DNA from: JAMIFN01 sp964544605
GTDB taxonomy: Bacteria > Pseudomonadota > Gammaproteobacteria > Burkholderiales > Burkholderiaceae_C
NCBI GenBank assembly: GCA_964544605.1
Contig: CAZJBX010000001.1
Span: 62,001 to 126,000 of the forward strand
Reading direction: 5' to 3'
Length of the DNA: 64,000 nucleotides
Numbering within the stretch: position 1 is the stretch's first letter; each line of letters starts with the position of its first letter. A model generated the notes under the pieces. It was given only the letters and a program-made list of their open reading frames with translations, had not been told where the DNA came from and ran no database searches. Position numbers and translations under genes: made by a program. Positions 53,011-61,766 of the stretch are shown piece by piece.

Positions 53011-53187
53011 ATTTGAAACAGCGTGGAGGGCAAAAAAAAAGTTGACCCAACGGTCATACATACATGGGTGATGATAAACGATTCCCTTCATTTGCACCTG
53101 CTGGCGCCATGCAAAGCTGCGTAAAGTTAAGGCTTTGCGCAGGCTGTTTGCTGGGTTTGGGCCTTGGCGCGCTTTAAGATGCGGCGC

Positions 53188-54708
53188 ATGAAGAAAGCCT
53201 TGTTCTCTGCATTTGCCTTGGGTCTGTTGTGTACGGCGGCCCAAGCACAGTTTTTGCCCCGCTTGGGCGATGATGGTCTGATGCCTTTGGCCGATGAGCA
53301 GCGCATTGGCCTAGAGGTAGCGCGCTCGCTTTACCAAGATGCCGATTACATCGACGACCCTTTGTTGGTTGAACATGTGGACGGCATTTTTTACAAATTG
53401 CTGGCGGCGGCACACAGCAATGGCAGTGTGGACCCTGGCATGGCGCGTTTTCCGTGGCGCATGGTGCAGGGGGCCGATACCACCATCAACGCCTTTGCTG
53501 TGCCGGGCGGCGTGTTCGGCCTGCATCTGGCCACCATTGGCGTGACGGAGCAGCCCGATGAGCTGGCCTCGGTGTTGGCGCATGAAATCAGCCATGTGAC
53601 GCAGCGCCACATTGCCCGCATCTATGTCAAGCAGCAACGGATGCAGCCTTTGCTCATAGGCACCATGCTGCTGGGCGCGATTGCGGCGAGCAAAAGCGGC
53701 GATGCCGGTACGGCCATCATGATGGGCGGGCAGGGCTTGGCGGCGCAAAGCCAGTTGTCCTTCTCGCGCGATATGGAGCGCGAGGCCGATCGCAGCGGCT
53801 TGCTGCTGATGCAACAGGCGGGTTTTTCGCCTTTGGGCTTTGCCAGCATGTTTGAAAAGCTGCAACATGCCAACCGCATCAACGACGATGGCCGCTACCC
53901 CTATTTGCGCAGCCACCCGCTGACGACCGAGCGCATTGCCGATATGCGCACCCGCTTGGGCACAGAGGGCTTGAGTGCCAGCCGCTTGAACACCCGCATC
54001 GACTTGCCGCACCGCCTGCTGGCGGCCCGCGCCCGCGCTTTGGCCACGCCAAGGGCCGATAGCTGGCGCACCATGCAAGAGCAGGCCCAAGCGCAATTGA
54101 GCGAGGCTTGGCCGCAAACGCCTGTGGCCTTGGCCGAGCGCATGGCTTTGCTTTACCAAGGCAGTGTGGCGGCTTTGCGCCGCAGCGATGGCGCGACGGC
54201 CGAGCGCTTGCGAATGCAGTTGAGCCAAGGCTGGCAGCGGCATGGCAAGCTGCTGGCGCAAGATACTGCCGCGAGTCGGCAAAGCGAGCGTCTCATTCGG
54301 TTGCTGGGCGTGGAAGTGGCGCAGCAACAAGGCCGCTGGCAGGGCCTAGAGCAGCGCTTGGGCGCACAAAGCAGTTTTGCGCGGCCTGAGTTCTTTTTGG
54401 CCGTGCAAACCCAGTTGCACACGGGGCAAGAAAAGCAGGCGCAGCAGGCGCTGAAGATGTGGTTGATTGAGCAGCCCAATGATGCGGGTGCTTGGCTGCT
54501 GCTGGCGCAGGCCCATGGCCGCCTGAACCAAGGCAGCGAGATGGCCCGCGCCCAAGGCGAGGCGGCGATTGCGCAGTACGATTTGGGCCGTGGCTTGGCC
54601 TATTTGCAGAGTGCCCGCCGCTTGGCCGAGGGGCAGCTTTATGAGCTGAGTATTTTGGATGCCCGCATCCGCCAGATTGAGCAAATGCAGCGCGAGCAAC
54701 ACGGCTAA
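53188..54708 (+). CDS. bepA: BepA-like periplasmic M48 metalloprotease with TPR-type C terminus
   Basis: Quality-control protease of outer-membrane protein assembly, about 506 residues. Signal peptide (MKKALFSAFALGLLCTAAQA), zinc motif HEISHVTQRH with the third ligand in SRDMEREADRSG, and a helical TPR-like C-terminal half (LLLAQAHGRLNQGSEMARAQ). Starts at 53179 or 53188; the second gives a standard signal peptide. A -10-like TAAGAT at 53175-53180 implies almost no leader. Divergent from tolC. Confidence 0.92.
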   Translation: MKKALFSAFALGLLCTAAQAQFLPRLGDDGLMPLADEQRIGLEVARSLYQDADYIDDPLLVEHVDGIFYKLLAAAHSNGSVDPGMARFPWRMVQGADTTINAFAVPGGVFGLHLATIGVTEQPDELASVLAHEISHVTQRHIARIYVKQQRMQPLLIGTMLLGAIAASKSGDAGTAIMMGGQGLAAQSQLSFSRDMEREADRSGLLLMQQAGFSPLGFASMFEKLQHANRINDDGRYPYLRSHPLTTERIADMRTRLGTEGLSASRLNTRIDLPHRLLAARARALATPRADSWRTMQEQAQAQLSEAWPQTPVALAERMALLYQGSVAALRRSDGATAERLRMQLSQGWQRHGKLLAQDTAASRQSERLIRLLGVEVAQQQGRWQGLEQRLGAQSSFARPEFFLAVQTQLHTGQEKQAQQALKMWLIEQPNDAGAWLLLAQAHGRLNQGSEMARAQGEAAIAQYDLGRGLAYLQSARRLAEGQLYELSILDARIRQIEQMQREQHG

Positions 54709-54731
54709 AGGCCGCAGCCCGCTTTTAAGTT

Positions 54732-55799
54732 TTAGGCAAACTGGCGCAAAAAGCGCACATCGTTGTCAAAGAACTGGCGCAAATCATTCACGCCGTAGCG
54801 CAGCATGGCCAGGCGGTCGATGCCTGAGCCAAAGGCGAAGCCGATAAAGCGCTCAGGATCCAGGCCCATGTTTTGCACCACAGTGGGGTGTACTTGGCCG
54901 CAGCCGGCCACTTCCAGCCAGCGGCCCGCCAATGGCCCAGAGCTGAAGGCGATGTCAATCTCGGCACTCGGCTCGGTAAAGGGGAAGTAGCTGGGGCGAA
55001 AGCGCAATTGCAAATCGTCGCTTTCAAAAAAAGCGCGGCAGAAATCCAAATACACCGCCTTCAAGTCGCGAAAGCTCACGCCGCCGCCTTGCGCCGTATC
55101 GCCCAGCCACAAGCCTTCTACCTGATGGAACATGGGCGAGTGCGTGGCATCGGAATCGACACGGTATGTGCGGCCCGGGGCAATCACGCGCACCTCAGCC
55201 AACTCGCCCGCCTTGAGCTGCGGCAATTGCTCTTGCGCAAAGGCGCTGGCGTAGCGGATTTGCATGGGGCTGGTGTGGGTGCGCAGGCAGTAGGGCTGGC
55301 CTTGCTCGTCTTGCATGTCCACATAAAAGGTGTCTTGCATGGAGCGCGCGGGGTGATTGGGCGGGTTGTTCAGGGCGGTGAAGTTGAACCAGTCGTTTTC
55401 AATCTCAGGGCCATCGGCCACGGCAAAGCCCATGCTGCCAAAGATGGCCTCAATGCGCTGCCAAGCCAAGCTGATGGGGTGCAGGCTGCCGCTGTGCTGC
55501 TGGCGACCCGGCAGGGTCACATCCAGCGCCTGCGCCTTGAGTTGGGTCTGCATGGCGGCATCGGCCAAGGCTTGGCGGCGCTCCGTCAGGGCCGCTTCAA
55601 TCGCTTGCTTGGCTTGGTTGATTTCTGCGCCACGGCTTTTCTTTTCCTCCACGCTCAGGGTGGCCATGCCCTTCATCAAGGCAGTGATTTGGCCAGCCTT
55701 GCCCAAAAACTGCGCTTTGGCGTTTTCTAAATCGGCAGGGGTTTGGGCTTGGGCAAAAGCGGCTTGGGCTTGGGCGATGAGGGGGGCAAATTCAGACAT
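54732..55799 (-). CDS. pheS: Phenylalanyl-tRNA synthetase alpha subunit
   Basis: Catalytic subunit of the (alpha-beta)2 enzyme, 355 residues. Coiled-coil N terminus, motif 2 region (VRVIAPGRTYRVDSDATHSPMFHQ), FRPSYFPFTEPSAE and motif 3 FAFGSGIDRLAMLRYG. pheT, normally the next gene, is not downstream: bepA lies there on the opposite strand. infC, rpmI and rplT are not upstream either. The beta subunit must be encoded elsewhere. Confidence 0.97.
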   Translation of the reverse strand: MSEFAPLIAQAQAAFAQAQTPADLENAKAQFLGKAGQITALMKGMATLSVEEKKSRGAEINQAKQAIEAALTERRQALADAAMQTQLKAQALDVTLPGRQQHSGSLHPISLAWQRIEAIFGSMGFAVADGPEIENDWFNFTALNNPPNHPARSMQDTFYVDMQDEQGQPYCLRTHTSPMQIRYASAFAQEQLPQLKAGELAEVRVIAPGRTYRVDSDATHSPMFHQVEGLWLGDTAQGGGVSFRDLKAVYLDFCRAFFESDDLQLRFRPSYFPFTEPSAEIDIAFSSGPLAGRWLEVAGCGQVHPTVVQNMGLDPERFIGFAFGSGIDRLAMLRYGVNDLRQFFDNDVRFLRQFA

Positions 55800-55865
55800 G
55801 GCAAAACAAAAGCGCCCAAGCTGGGGTGGCTGGGCGTGGGTGAATCAAGAAGCGGAGGGGCGATT

Positions 55866-56351
55866 TTACAGCGCCGCTTCAATATCGCGGCGCAGGGCTT
55901 CGGGCTTGTCGGTGGAGGCATAGCGGCGCAGCACTTGGCCGTCTTTGCCCAGCAAAAATTTGGTGAAGTTCCATTTGATGCCTTCGGTGCCCAAAAAACC
56001 GGGCTTTTCGCCCTTGAGCCAGCGGTAAATGGGGTGGGCATTCTCGCCATTCACCTCGATTTTTTCCATCATGAGGAAGTCCACGCCGTAGTTCTTTTGG
56101 CAGAAGTCGGCAATGTCGGCATTGGGCTTGGGGTCTTGGCTGCCAAATTGGTTGCAGGGAAAGCCGATGACAAGCAAGCCCTTGTCGGCGTAATCTTGGT
56201 GCAGGGTTTGCAGGCCCGCAAATTGCGGCGTGAAACCGCAGGCGCTGGCGGTGTTCACAATCAGCATGGGGCGGCCCGTGAATTGGGCGAAGTCAATGGG
56301 CTGGCCAGCAATACCGTTGGCGCTGAAGTTGTAGATGGAGGAGGCAGTCAT
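55866..56351 (-). CDS. Glutathione peroxidase (Cys type)
   Basis: Thiol peroxidase of 161 residues. NTASACGFTPQ with the peroxidatic Cys, FPCNQFGSQDP with the second Cys and KWNFTKFLLGKDG with the catalytic Trp/Asn are intact. Such enzymes usually use thioredoxin rather than glutathione. Cytosolic; 66 bp upstream of pheS. Confidence 0.95.
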   Translation of the reverse strand: MTASSIYNFSANGIAGQPIDFAQFTGRPMLIVNTASACGFTPQFAGLQTLHQDYADKGLLVIGFPCNQFGSQDPKPNADIADFCQKNYGVDFLMMEKIEVNGENAHPIYRWLKGEKPGFLGTEGIKWNFTKFLLGKDGQVLRRYASTDKPEALRRDIEAAL

Positions 56352-56386
56352 GGTGGGCTTTCTCAGGCAGTGGGGAAGAAGGGGGT

Positions 56387-57367
56387 TTAGCGGTCAAGCT
56401 GCTCTAGGCCACGGCAGGCTTCAGACAGCCACTGGTCGCAGGCTTTGCGAAACCAGTATCGCGCTTCGCTGTGGCTTTGCGTCAGGCCCTCGCCTTTGGC
56501 GTAGAGCAGGCCGAGGTTGTATTGTGCATCGGCATGGCCTTGCGTGGCCGCTTGCTGCCACAGGCTGGCTGCGGCTTGTGCATCGGCGGCGCTGCCTTTG
56601 CCTTGGTAGTGCATCAGGCCAAGGCGAAACTGCGCCTGCTCATTGCCTTGGGCGGCCGCTTGTTGGTAGAGTTCGCGGGCTTGCGCCGTGCTGCTTACGG
56701 GCGCGCGGCCCAGCTCCATCAACAGGCCCAGGCTGTATTGGGCACGGCTATCACCTTGGGCGGCGGCGCGGGCATACCAGCGGCTGGCCTCGGCATTGCT
56801 CTCTGGCCCGCCACGGCCTTTTTCCGCCATCACCCCCAGGTTGAACTGGGCTTGGGCCAAGCCTTGCTCGGCGGCTTGTTCATAGTATTGGCGTGCCTGC
56901 CAGTCGTTGTTCAGGCTGCCTTTGCCGTGCTCAAACAAAATGCCGAGGTTGAACTGCGCTTCAGCCATGCCTTGAGCGGCGGCTTTTTCATACCAATGGC
57001 GGGCCAGCGCGTAATCGCGTGGGCCGCCTTCGGCCTGCTCCAGCATCAGCGCCAGTTTGAATTGCGCCTGCGCCAAGCCCAGCTCGGCGGCTTTTTCATA
57101 CAAGCGCCGCGCTTCGGGCAAATTGATGAGTCGCCCCTTGCCGTGTTCGGCGGCTTGGGCTTGTTGCAAAAACTGGGCGGCTTGGGCTGCGTCTGCATCG
57201 GCCTGTCGAACAGGGCTTGAGCCAGAGCGCCACAGTGGGCTGGAGATATGCGGCGCAAAATCGTCTTCTTCGGGGGCGGGGGTTTTCTCAGCGCCACAGC
57301 CGAGCAAGAGCAGGCTCAGGGCCAAGGCGCTGCTGACTTTGAAAAAAAGAGAATCTGAGACTGTCAT
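56387..57367 (-). CDS. Sel1-repeat lipoprotein
   Basis: Protein of 326 residues with a lipoprotein signal (LSLLLLGC lipobox) and about seven Sel1-like repeats of 36 residues from residue ~80 (units such as ARHWYEKAAAQGMAEAQFNLG and ARQYYEQAAEQGLAQAQFNLG). Repeats form an alpha-solenoid used for protein contacts. The target is unknown. 35 bp upstream of the glutathione peroxidase gene on the same strand. Confidence 0.9.
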   Translation of the reverse strand: MTVSDSLFFKVSSALALSLLLLGCGAEKTPAPEEDDFAPHISSPLWRSGSSPVRQADADAAQAAQFLQQAQAAEHGKGRLINLPEARRLYEKAAELGLAQAQFKLALMLEQAEGGPRDYALARHWYEKAAAQGMAEAQFNLGILFEHGKGSLNNDWQARQYYEQAAEQGLAQAQFNLGVMAEKGRGGPESNAEASRWYARAAAQGDSRAQYSLGLLMELGRAPVSSTAQARELYQQAAAQGNEQAQFRLGLMHYQGKGSAADAQAAASLWQQAATQGHADAQYNLGLLYAKGEGLTQSHSEARYWFRKACDQWLSEACRGLEQLDR

Positions 57368-57491
57368 GGGCCTACATCCTAAACAAAAATGCTGCTTTTG
57401 GTGGAGGCTGCGCTGCCGTTTGCGGCCCCATTGCGCTGCGCCCACTACACTTACAGCTTTTGCTCTTTGCCCTTGGCGTTTTTTTAAACTT

Positions 57492-59333
57492 ATGCGAACC
57501 CTCAGCCGTCTCAGCCTCCAGCTCTTGATTGCCTTGCTCGTCTCGGCCATCGTGCTGGTTTTGTTTTGGGCTTTAACGCAGCAAACTTGGGGGCGGCGCT
57601 GGGTGGCCAATGAAGCCTTGGTGCAAACAGAAAACGGCTGGGCGCAAGGCTGGCGTATGCCCGGCTATAGCGTGTTCTGGGGCCTGCCCTATGCCCAAGC
57701 GCCTGTGGGCGATTTGCGCTTTGCGCCGCCTGAACCAGCTTCAAACTGGCAAGGCAGCCGCATGGCCTTGTGGCCGCAAAGCAGTTGCGCCCAACCCGCC
57801 GTGCCTGATTTGCGCGTGCCGCAGAGCTTGAGCGAAGACTGCCTGTATTTGAATGTTTTCAAACCCGTGAACAAAACCGCCCAGCCCCTGCCCGTGATGG
57901 TGTGGCTGCACGGCGGCGGCTTTGTGCTGGGCAGCGGCAACTTCACCTTGGGCAGCCGCTTGGCGCAAGAGGGCCAAGTGCTGCTGGTGTCCATCAACTA
58001 CCGCTTGGGTACTTTGGGCTTTTTGGCCCACCCCGCTCTGGGCGCTGAAAACGGCCAAGCCATCGGCAACTACGGCCTGCTGGACCAACAAGCGGCCATC
58101 GCTTGGGTCAAGCGCAACGCGGCGGCCTTTGGCGGCGACCCCAACAACATCACCCTGTTTGGGCAATCGGCTGGCGGCAGTGGCGTTTGCGCGCACTTGA
58201 TGTCGCCAGCCATGCGCGGGCAGTTTCAGGCGGCTATTGTGCAAAGCGGAGTTTGCACCGACCAGCTCATGCAAAGCATGGGCGAGGCGCTGAGCTTGGG
58301 CGAAGACATTGCGCAAGAGCTGGGCTGCCAAGGCGCTGGGCGCGAGGTGGTGGCCTGCCTGCGCGAGCAACCCGTGCAAAACCTGCTGCGCGTGATGGGG
58401 CAGGTGAGCGTGACCTCTGAGCGCCCGCTGCGCCCCGTGTATGGCAGCACCGTATTGCCTGAAGCGCCTGAGCTGGCCTTTGCCTCGGGCCACTTCCACC
58501 GCCTGCCCGTGTTGGTGGGCAGCACCCGCAATGAGGGCAGCCTGCTGCAAGCACTGGAGCTGAATCAGGCCAATGCCCGCTTGGATGCGCCCCTGAGCGC
58601 CGAAGCCCTGCGCCAAACCGACACGCCCGAGCGCTACGCCTTGGCCCTGAAAAACTACTTTGGTGAAGAAGGCGTGGCGCCGATTTTGCAGCGCTACACC
58701 TTGGCCCGCTACGGCAAACCCAGCAATGCCTTGAGCGCCGTGCTCACCGATGCCCTGTTTGCCTGCGGCGCACACAGCATGCGCAGCGGCTTGGCGGCGG
58801 CGGGTGCGCCCGTGTATGCCTATGAATTCTCTGAAGCGCCGCCCGGCGACTTGATTAAAAACGACATCAGCGGCGTCGATTTGGGCGCTTACCACGGCGC
58901 GGAATTCTCCAGCCTCTTTTTCTACCCCTTCCACCGCTTGCAGCCTGAGCAAAAAGCCTTGGCCAAAGACCTGCGGGCCTACTGGAGCAGCTTTGCCCGC
59001 CAACACCGCCCCATGGTGCGCGGCGGCGCGGCTTGGCCGCCCTTTAGCCAAGCCCAGCCTCGGGTGCTCGACTTGAAAGCGGGAGCCATTCGTCCGCTAG
59101 AAGACTTTGCCGAGCGCCACCACTGCGACTTCTGGCTTAGCCCCGAAGCGCCGCCCATGCGCCAGCGCTTGGGCATGGACCTCGCCCCTCTGCAAAAGCA
59201 GGCCCAGCCCCAAGCCACAGCGAGCGCCACGGCTACGGCCAGGCCCAGCGCTGTGCCCACAGTGGCTGCCACTGCCACCGTGACTGCCAACCCCAGCCCC
59301 GTTGCCCAGCCCAGTTTGGCCCCCTCTCTATAA
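57492..59333 (+). CDS. Type B carboxylesterase/lipase
   Basis: Alpha/beta hydrolase of 613 residues. An N-terminal hydrophobic helix (LLIALLVSAIVLVLFWAL) anchors or exports it. MVWLHGGGFVLGSG gives the oxyanion hole, FGQSAGGSG the catalytic Ser, SEDCLYLNVF the family signature; the Glu/His partners are expected near NEGS and AYHG. The C-terminal ~50 residues are a repetitive Ala/Thr/Pro/Ser tail. Substrate unknown. The stop codon lies inside the -10 hexamer of map. Confidence 0.9.
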   Translation: MRTLSRLSLQLLIALLVSAIVLVLFWALTQQTWGRRWVANEALVQTENGWAQGWRMPGYSVFWGLPYAQAPVGDLRFAPPEPASNWQGSRMALWPQSSCAQPAVPDLRVPQSLSEDCLYLNVFKPVNKTAQPLPVMVWLHGGGFVLGSGNFTLGSRLAQEGQVLLVSINYRLGTLGFLAHPALGAENGQAIGNYGLLDQQAAIAWVKRNAAAFGGDPNNITLFGQSAGGSGVCAHLMSPAMRGQFQAAIVQSGVCTDQLMQSMGEALSLGEDIAQELGCQGAGREVVACLREQPVQNLLRVMGQVSVTSERPLRPVYGSTVLPEAPELAFASGHFHRLPVLVGSTRNEGSLLQALELNQANARLDAPLSAEALRQTDTPERYALALKNYFGEEGVAPILQRYTLARYGKPSNALSAVLTDALFACGAHSMRSGLAAAGAPVYAYEFSEAPPGDLIKNDISGVDLGAYHGAEFSSLFFYPFHRLQPEQKALAKDLRAYWSSFARQHRPMVRGGAAWPPFSQAQPRVLDLKAGAIRPLEDFAERHHCDFWLSPEAPPMRQRLGMDLAPLQKQAQPQATASATATARPSAVPTVAATATVTANPSPVAQPSLAPSL

Positions 59334-59334
59334 T
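59329..59334 (+). promoter_or_regulatory. -10 element of map, predicting a leaderless transcript
   Basis: Perfect TATAAT ending 8 bases before the map ATG; the start site would fall about two bases upstream of the start codon. No good -35 at 17 bp. Confidence 0.5.
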
Positions 59335-59342
59335 TGCGCCCC

Positions 59343-60134
59343 ATGGCTATCAAAATCAGAACCCCCGAAGAAATCGAAAAAATGCGCGTTGCGGGCCGCT
59401 TGGCCGCCGAGCTGCTGGACTACCTCACGCCCCACATCCAGCCTGGCATCACCACGGCAGAAATCGACCGCTTGGCGCACGACTACCAAGTCAATGTGCA
59501 AGGCACCGTGCCCGCGCCACTGAACTACTGCCCGCCCGGCTTCACCCCCTTCCCCAAATCCCTCTGCACCTCCGTCAACCATGTCGTCTGCCACGGCATC
59601 CCCGATGACAAACCCTTGAAAGAAGGCGACATCGTCAATGTGGATGTCACCCCCATCAAAGACGGCTGGTATGGCGACAGCAGCCGCATGTTCCTCATCG
59701 GCAAAGTCAGCCCCTTTGCCAAACGCCTGAGCGAACTCACGCATGAAGCCATGTGGCACGGCATTGAGCAAGTGAAAGAAGGCGCGCGCTTGGGCGACAT
59801 CGGCCATGCCATCCAGCGCTTTGCTGAAGGCCACGGCCTCAGCGTCGTGCGCGAATACTGCGGCCACGGCATTGGCGATGTCTTCCATGACGAGCCGCAA
59901 GTGCTGCACTACGGCCAGCGCGGCACTGGGCCTGTGCTCAAAGCGGGCATGATTTTCACCATCGAGCCCATGATCAACCAAGGCAAGCGCGACATCAAAG
60001 CCATGGCCGACGGCTGGACAGTGGTCACCAAAGACCGCAAACTCACCGCGCAATGGGAGCACACCGTGCTCGTCACCCCAGACGGCTACGAAATCCTCAC
60101 CACCTCAGCGGGCACGCCAGCCAAGCCTTTTTAA
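59343..60134 (+). CDS. map: Methionine aminopeptidase, type I
   Basis: Removes N-terminal Met from nascent proteins, 263 residues. Metal ligands can be read in order: NVDVTPIKDGWYGDSS (two Asp), YCGHGIGDVFHDEP (His), FTIEPMI (Glu) and QWEHTVLV (Glu). KIRTPEEIEKMRVAGRLAAE is the typical start; no N-terminal zinc finger. No ribosome-binding site, in line with a leaderless message. Confidence 0.97.
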   Translation: MAIKIRTPEEIEKMRVAGRLAAELLDYLTPHIQPGITTAEIDRLAHDYQVNVQGTVPAPLNYCPPGFTPFPKSLCTSVNHVVCHGIPDDKPLKEGDIVNVDVTPIKDGWYGDSSRMFLIGKVSPFAKRLSELTHEAMWHGIEQVKEGARLGDIGHAIQRFAEGHGLSVVREYCGHGIGDVFHDEPQVLHYGQRGTGPVLKAGMIFTIEPMINQGKRDIKAMADGWTVVTKDRKLTAQWEHTVLVTPDGYEILTTSAGTPAKPF

Positions 60135-60348
60135 AGCATACAAAGCCTCTTTTTTAGAGGCGATTTGTAGGGGCGCCGTGCCTCTACATATGCAGAGGGC
60201 CGCCATGTCGGGTTTTTCAAATGCCGTCATTGCTGTGACTCAGTAGGGGCGTTGCATGCAAGGCCCCTACAAGATGCGCTGCCCAACAAACCCCGTCATG
60301 GCGAGGCGGGCGCAGCCTGCCGTGACCATCTTGGGCTGCAAGGCAGGA
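60135..60348. other. Intergenic region with several palindromes, no gene
   Basis: Holds GCCTCT / AGAGGC (60145-60161), GTAGGGGC / GCCTCTAC (60168-60188, one mismatch), GTAGGGGC / GCCCCTAC (60243-60270) whose loop itself contains the palindrome TTGCATGCAA, and a CGTCATGGCGAGGCG...CTGCCGTGACC segment (60296-60326) like widespread intergenic repeats. No plausible coding frame and no strong terminator were found. Confidence 0.6.
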
Positions 60349-60452
60349 TTTTTGGAGTGCGCCGTTTGACGGCGCTTTGGGCTTCCCGCCTTCATTTCGG
60401 CACTTGATCTAAAACGGCGCAGAGCGCCGCACGCCATACGGCAGGGGATGGG
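60349..60452 (-). repeat. Dispersed palindromic repeat, copy B
   Basis: Inverted copy of 34457-34559, with scattered substitutions. Keeps GCGCCGT / ACGGCGC and GCGGCGC-TCT-GCGCCG palindromes; one outer end differs by a base. Lies just past the stop of the DUF4124 gene. Confidence 0.85.
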
Positions 60453-60474
60453 CACAGGCCCTAGCTGCGGCGAT

Positions 60475-61317
60475 TTATAGCGCCACAGGTTCGGTTTTTC
60501 CATCGGCTTGGTAGCGGCTGATTTCAAAGCCAGAGCCGCTGCTGCGCTTGGCTTGCTGTCGGCGCTGGGCTGCGGCTAGGCCGTGGCGCAGGGCCAAGCG
60601 CACAATCCAATAAATGCAAAGCAGAAAGACCAAGCCAAAGCCGATCAGGGCCAAGGCGCTGTAGAGCATGAGGCGACGCAGTTTGGGCCACCAAGCCTCG
60701 CGCAGCACGCGCTCGCCTTCGGTGGCCAAGTCTTGGGCATTGGGCAGGGCGGCCAAGGCGAGGTCGGCCATCATTTCTTGCATTTGGCTGATGACGGCAG
60801 GGTTGGCGGCTTGGCCTAGGGCGGCGGCCCAAGCGGCATCATCGGCTTGTTGCTCAGCGGCGGGGGCGGCGCTTTGGCTTTGTTGCTGTTGGGTCAAGTT
60901 TTGTTGTAGGGCTTGGGTTTCAGCTTGCAGGCGGCGCAAAAAGCCTTCGGCGGCATTTTGGCCACCATCGGCGGGCATGGGCGCAGCGGCTTGGCCGATG
61001 TCTTGGGCGGTGAAGCTCGGCGGTAGGTCTTGCGCGCCTGAGGCGGGCAGTTTGATGGTGGGCAGCTCAGGCGCTTCGCCCGCGAGTTCGGCACGGGCTT
61101 GCTCGCGCGGGCTGTTGATGGTGACCATATTGCCGTCATTGGGCTGCACCACTTGCATGGATTGGCCACGGCAGGGTTCATTGGAGTAAGTGACCTCGCC
61201 GTGGGTGGTGCATTTGTAGAGTTTGGCGGCGTGGGCACTGGGGCTGGCCCAGCTCAGGCTCAGGGCGCAGGCGGCAGCCAGCAGGGGCCAAAAGAGGGGG
61301 CGGGCAGAGTGCAGCAT
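60475..61317 (-). CDS. DUF4124-domain membrane protein
   Basis: Protein of 280 residues: a signal peptide (to AHAAK, about residue 31), a DUF4124 domain (KLYKCTTHGEVTYSNEPCRG, two Cys probably disulfide-bonded), a Gln-rich coiled-coil-like region (ETQALQQNLTQQQQSQ), and a transmembrane helix near residue 230 (YSALALIGFGLVFLLCIYWI). Function unknown. A -10-like TAGAAT lies on the minus strand at 61360-61365. Confidence 0.8.
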   Translation of the reverse strand: MLHSARPLFWPLLAAACALSLSWASPSAHAAKLYKCTTHGEVTYSNEPCRGQSMQVVQPNDGNMVTINSPREQARAELAGEAPELPTIKLPASGAQDLPPSFTAQDIGQAAAPMPADGGQNAAEGFLRRLQAETQALQQNLTQQQQSQSAAPAAEQQADDAAWAAALGQAANPAVISQMQEMMADLALAALPNAQDLATEGERVLREAWWPKLRRLMLYSALALIGFGLVFLLCIYWIVRLALRHGLAAAQRRQQAKRSSGSGFEISRYQADGKTEPVAL

Positions 61318-61408
61318 GGTTGGGGACGCTGGGCAGCGCAAAAGTCTAAGGTGCTTGGCATTCTATGCCCAGAAGGGGCCGCTGCGGGGGGCAGGGCTGG
61401 GGCGGAAA

Positions 61409-61621
61409 TCAGGCCAAGGGATGCGCGGCCTCAGTGCTCGCTTGTGGGCTGCTGTTGGCCGCGCATTGGCAGCTTGCAACCAAATCACGGGCGCAGTTTT
61501 CGCAGTTGCCGCATTGCAGGCCAACTTGCAAATCGAATTGGATTTCATCAAAGTCTTTGCCACTTTGGGCGTGGGCAAGAATGGTGCGATCCGAGACGCG
61601 ATGGCAAACACAAACGATCAT
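61409..61621 (-). CDS. bfd: Bacterioferritin-associated ferredoxin
   Basis: [2Fe-2S] protein of 70 residues that reduces the bacterioferritin core to release iron. MIVCVCHRVSDRTI and CGNCENCARD give the four cluster Cys (CxC...CxxC). GGAG lies 8 bases upstream. A Fur-box-like site is 50-69 bp upstream, so low-iron induction is likely. The two bacterioferritin genes are immediately upstream on the same strand, across a terminator. Confidence 0.93.
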   Translation of the reverse strand: MIVCVCHRVSDRTILAHAQSGKDFDEIQFDLQVGLQCGNCENCARDLVASCQCAANSSPQASTEAAHPLA

Positions 61622-61670
61622 GATGGAACTCCAAGAGGCCGTATGGGAAAGGGCGATTGGAGCGCATTCT

Positions 61671-61690
61671 AAATGAAAATGATTCTCAAA
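61671..61690. promoter_or_regulatory. Fur-box-like operator for bfd
   Basis: On the minus strand GAGAATCATTTTCATT matches most of the Fur consensus dyad (GATAATGATAATCATTATC type). Confidence 0.6.
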
Positions 61691-61693
61691 ACG

Positions 61694-61744
61694 AAAAACC
61701 CCGAAAGCACGCATAAGTCGTGGGCTTATGCGCCGCAATCGGGG
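61694..61744 (-). terminator. Terminator of the bacterioferritin operon
   Basis: Nested stems CCCCGA / TCGGGG and GCATAAG / CTTATGC, with five T following on the minus strand. Confidence 0.75.
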
Positions 61745-61766
61745 CGGTGGTGGGGCTGGAGGCGGC

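Noticed and set aside
53032..53040. Run of nine A upstream of tolC as a possible promoter-length switch
   Set aside because: No -35/-10 pair flanks the run, so length changes have no evident effect.
56470..57150. Regular ~108-bp spaced similarity that could be taken for a repeat array or CRISPR
   Set aside because: It is the DNA of the Sel1 repeats (36 residues each); units are diverged and in frame, without spacers.
60145..60165. GCCTCT / AGAGGC hairpin as the map terminator
   Set aside because: The T-run lies in the loop and not after the stem, so it does not fit an intrinsic terminator.
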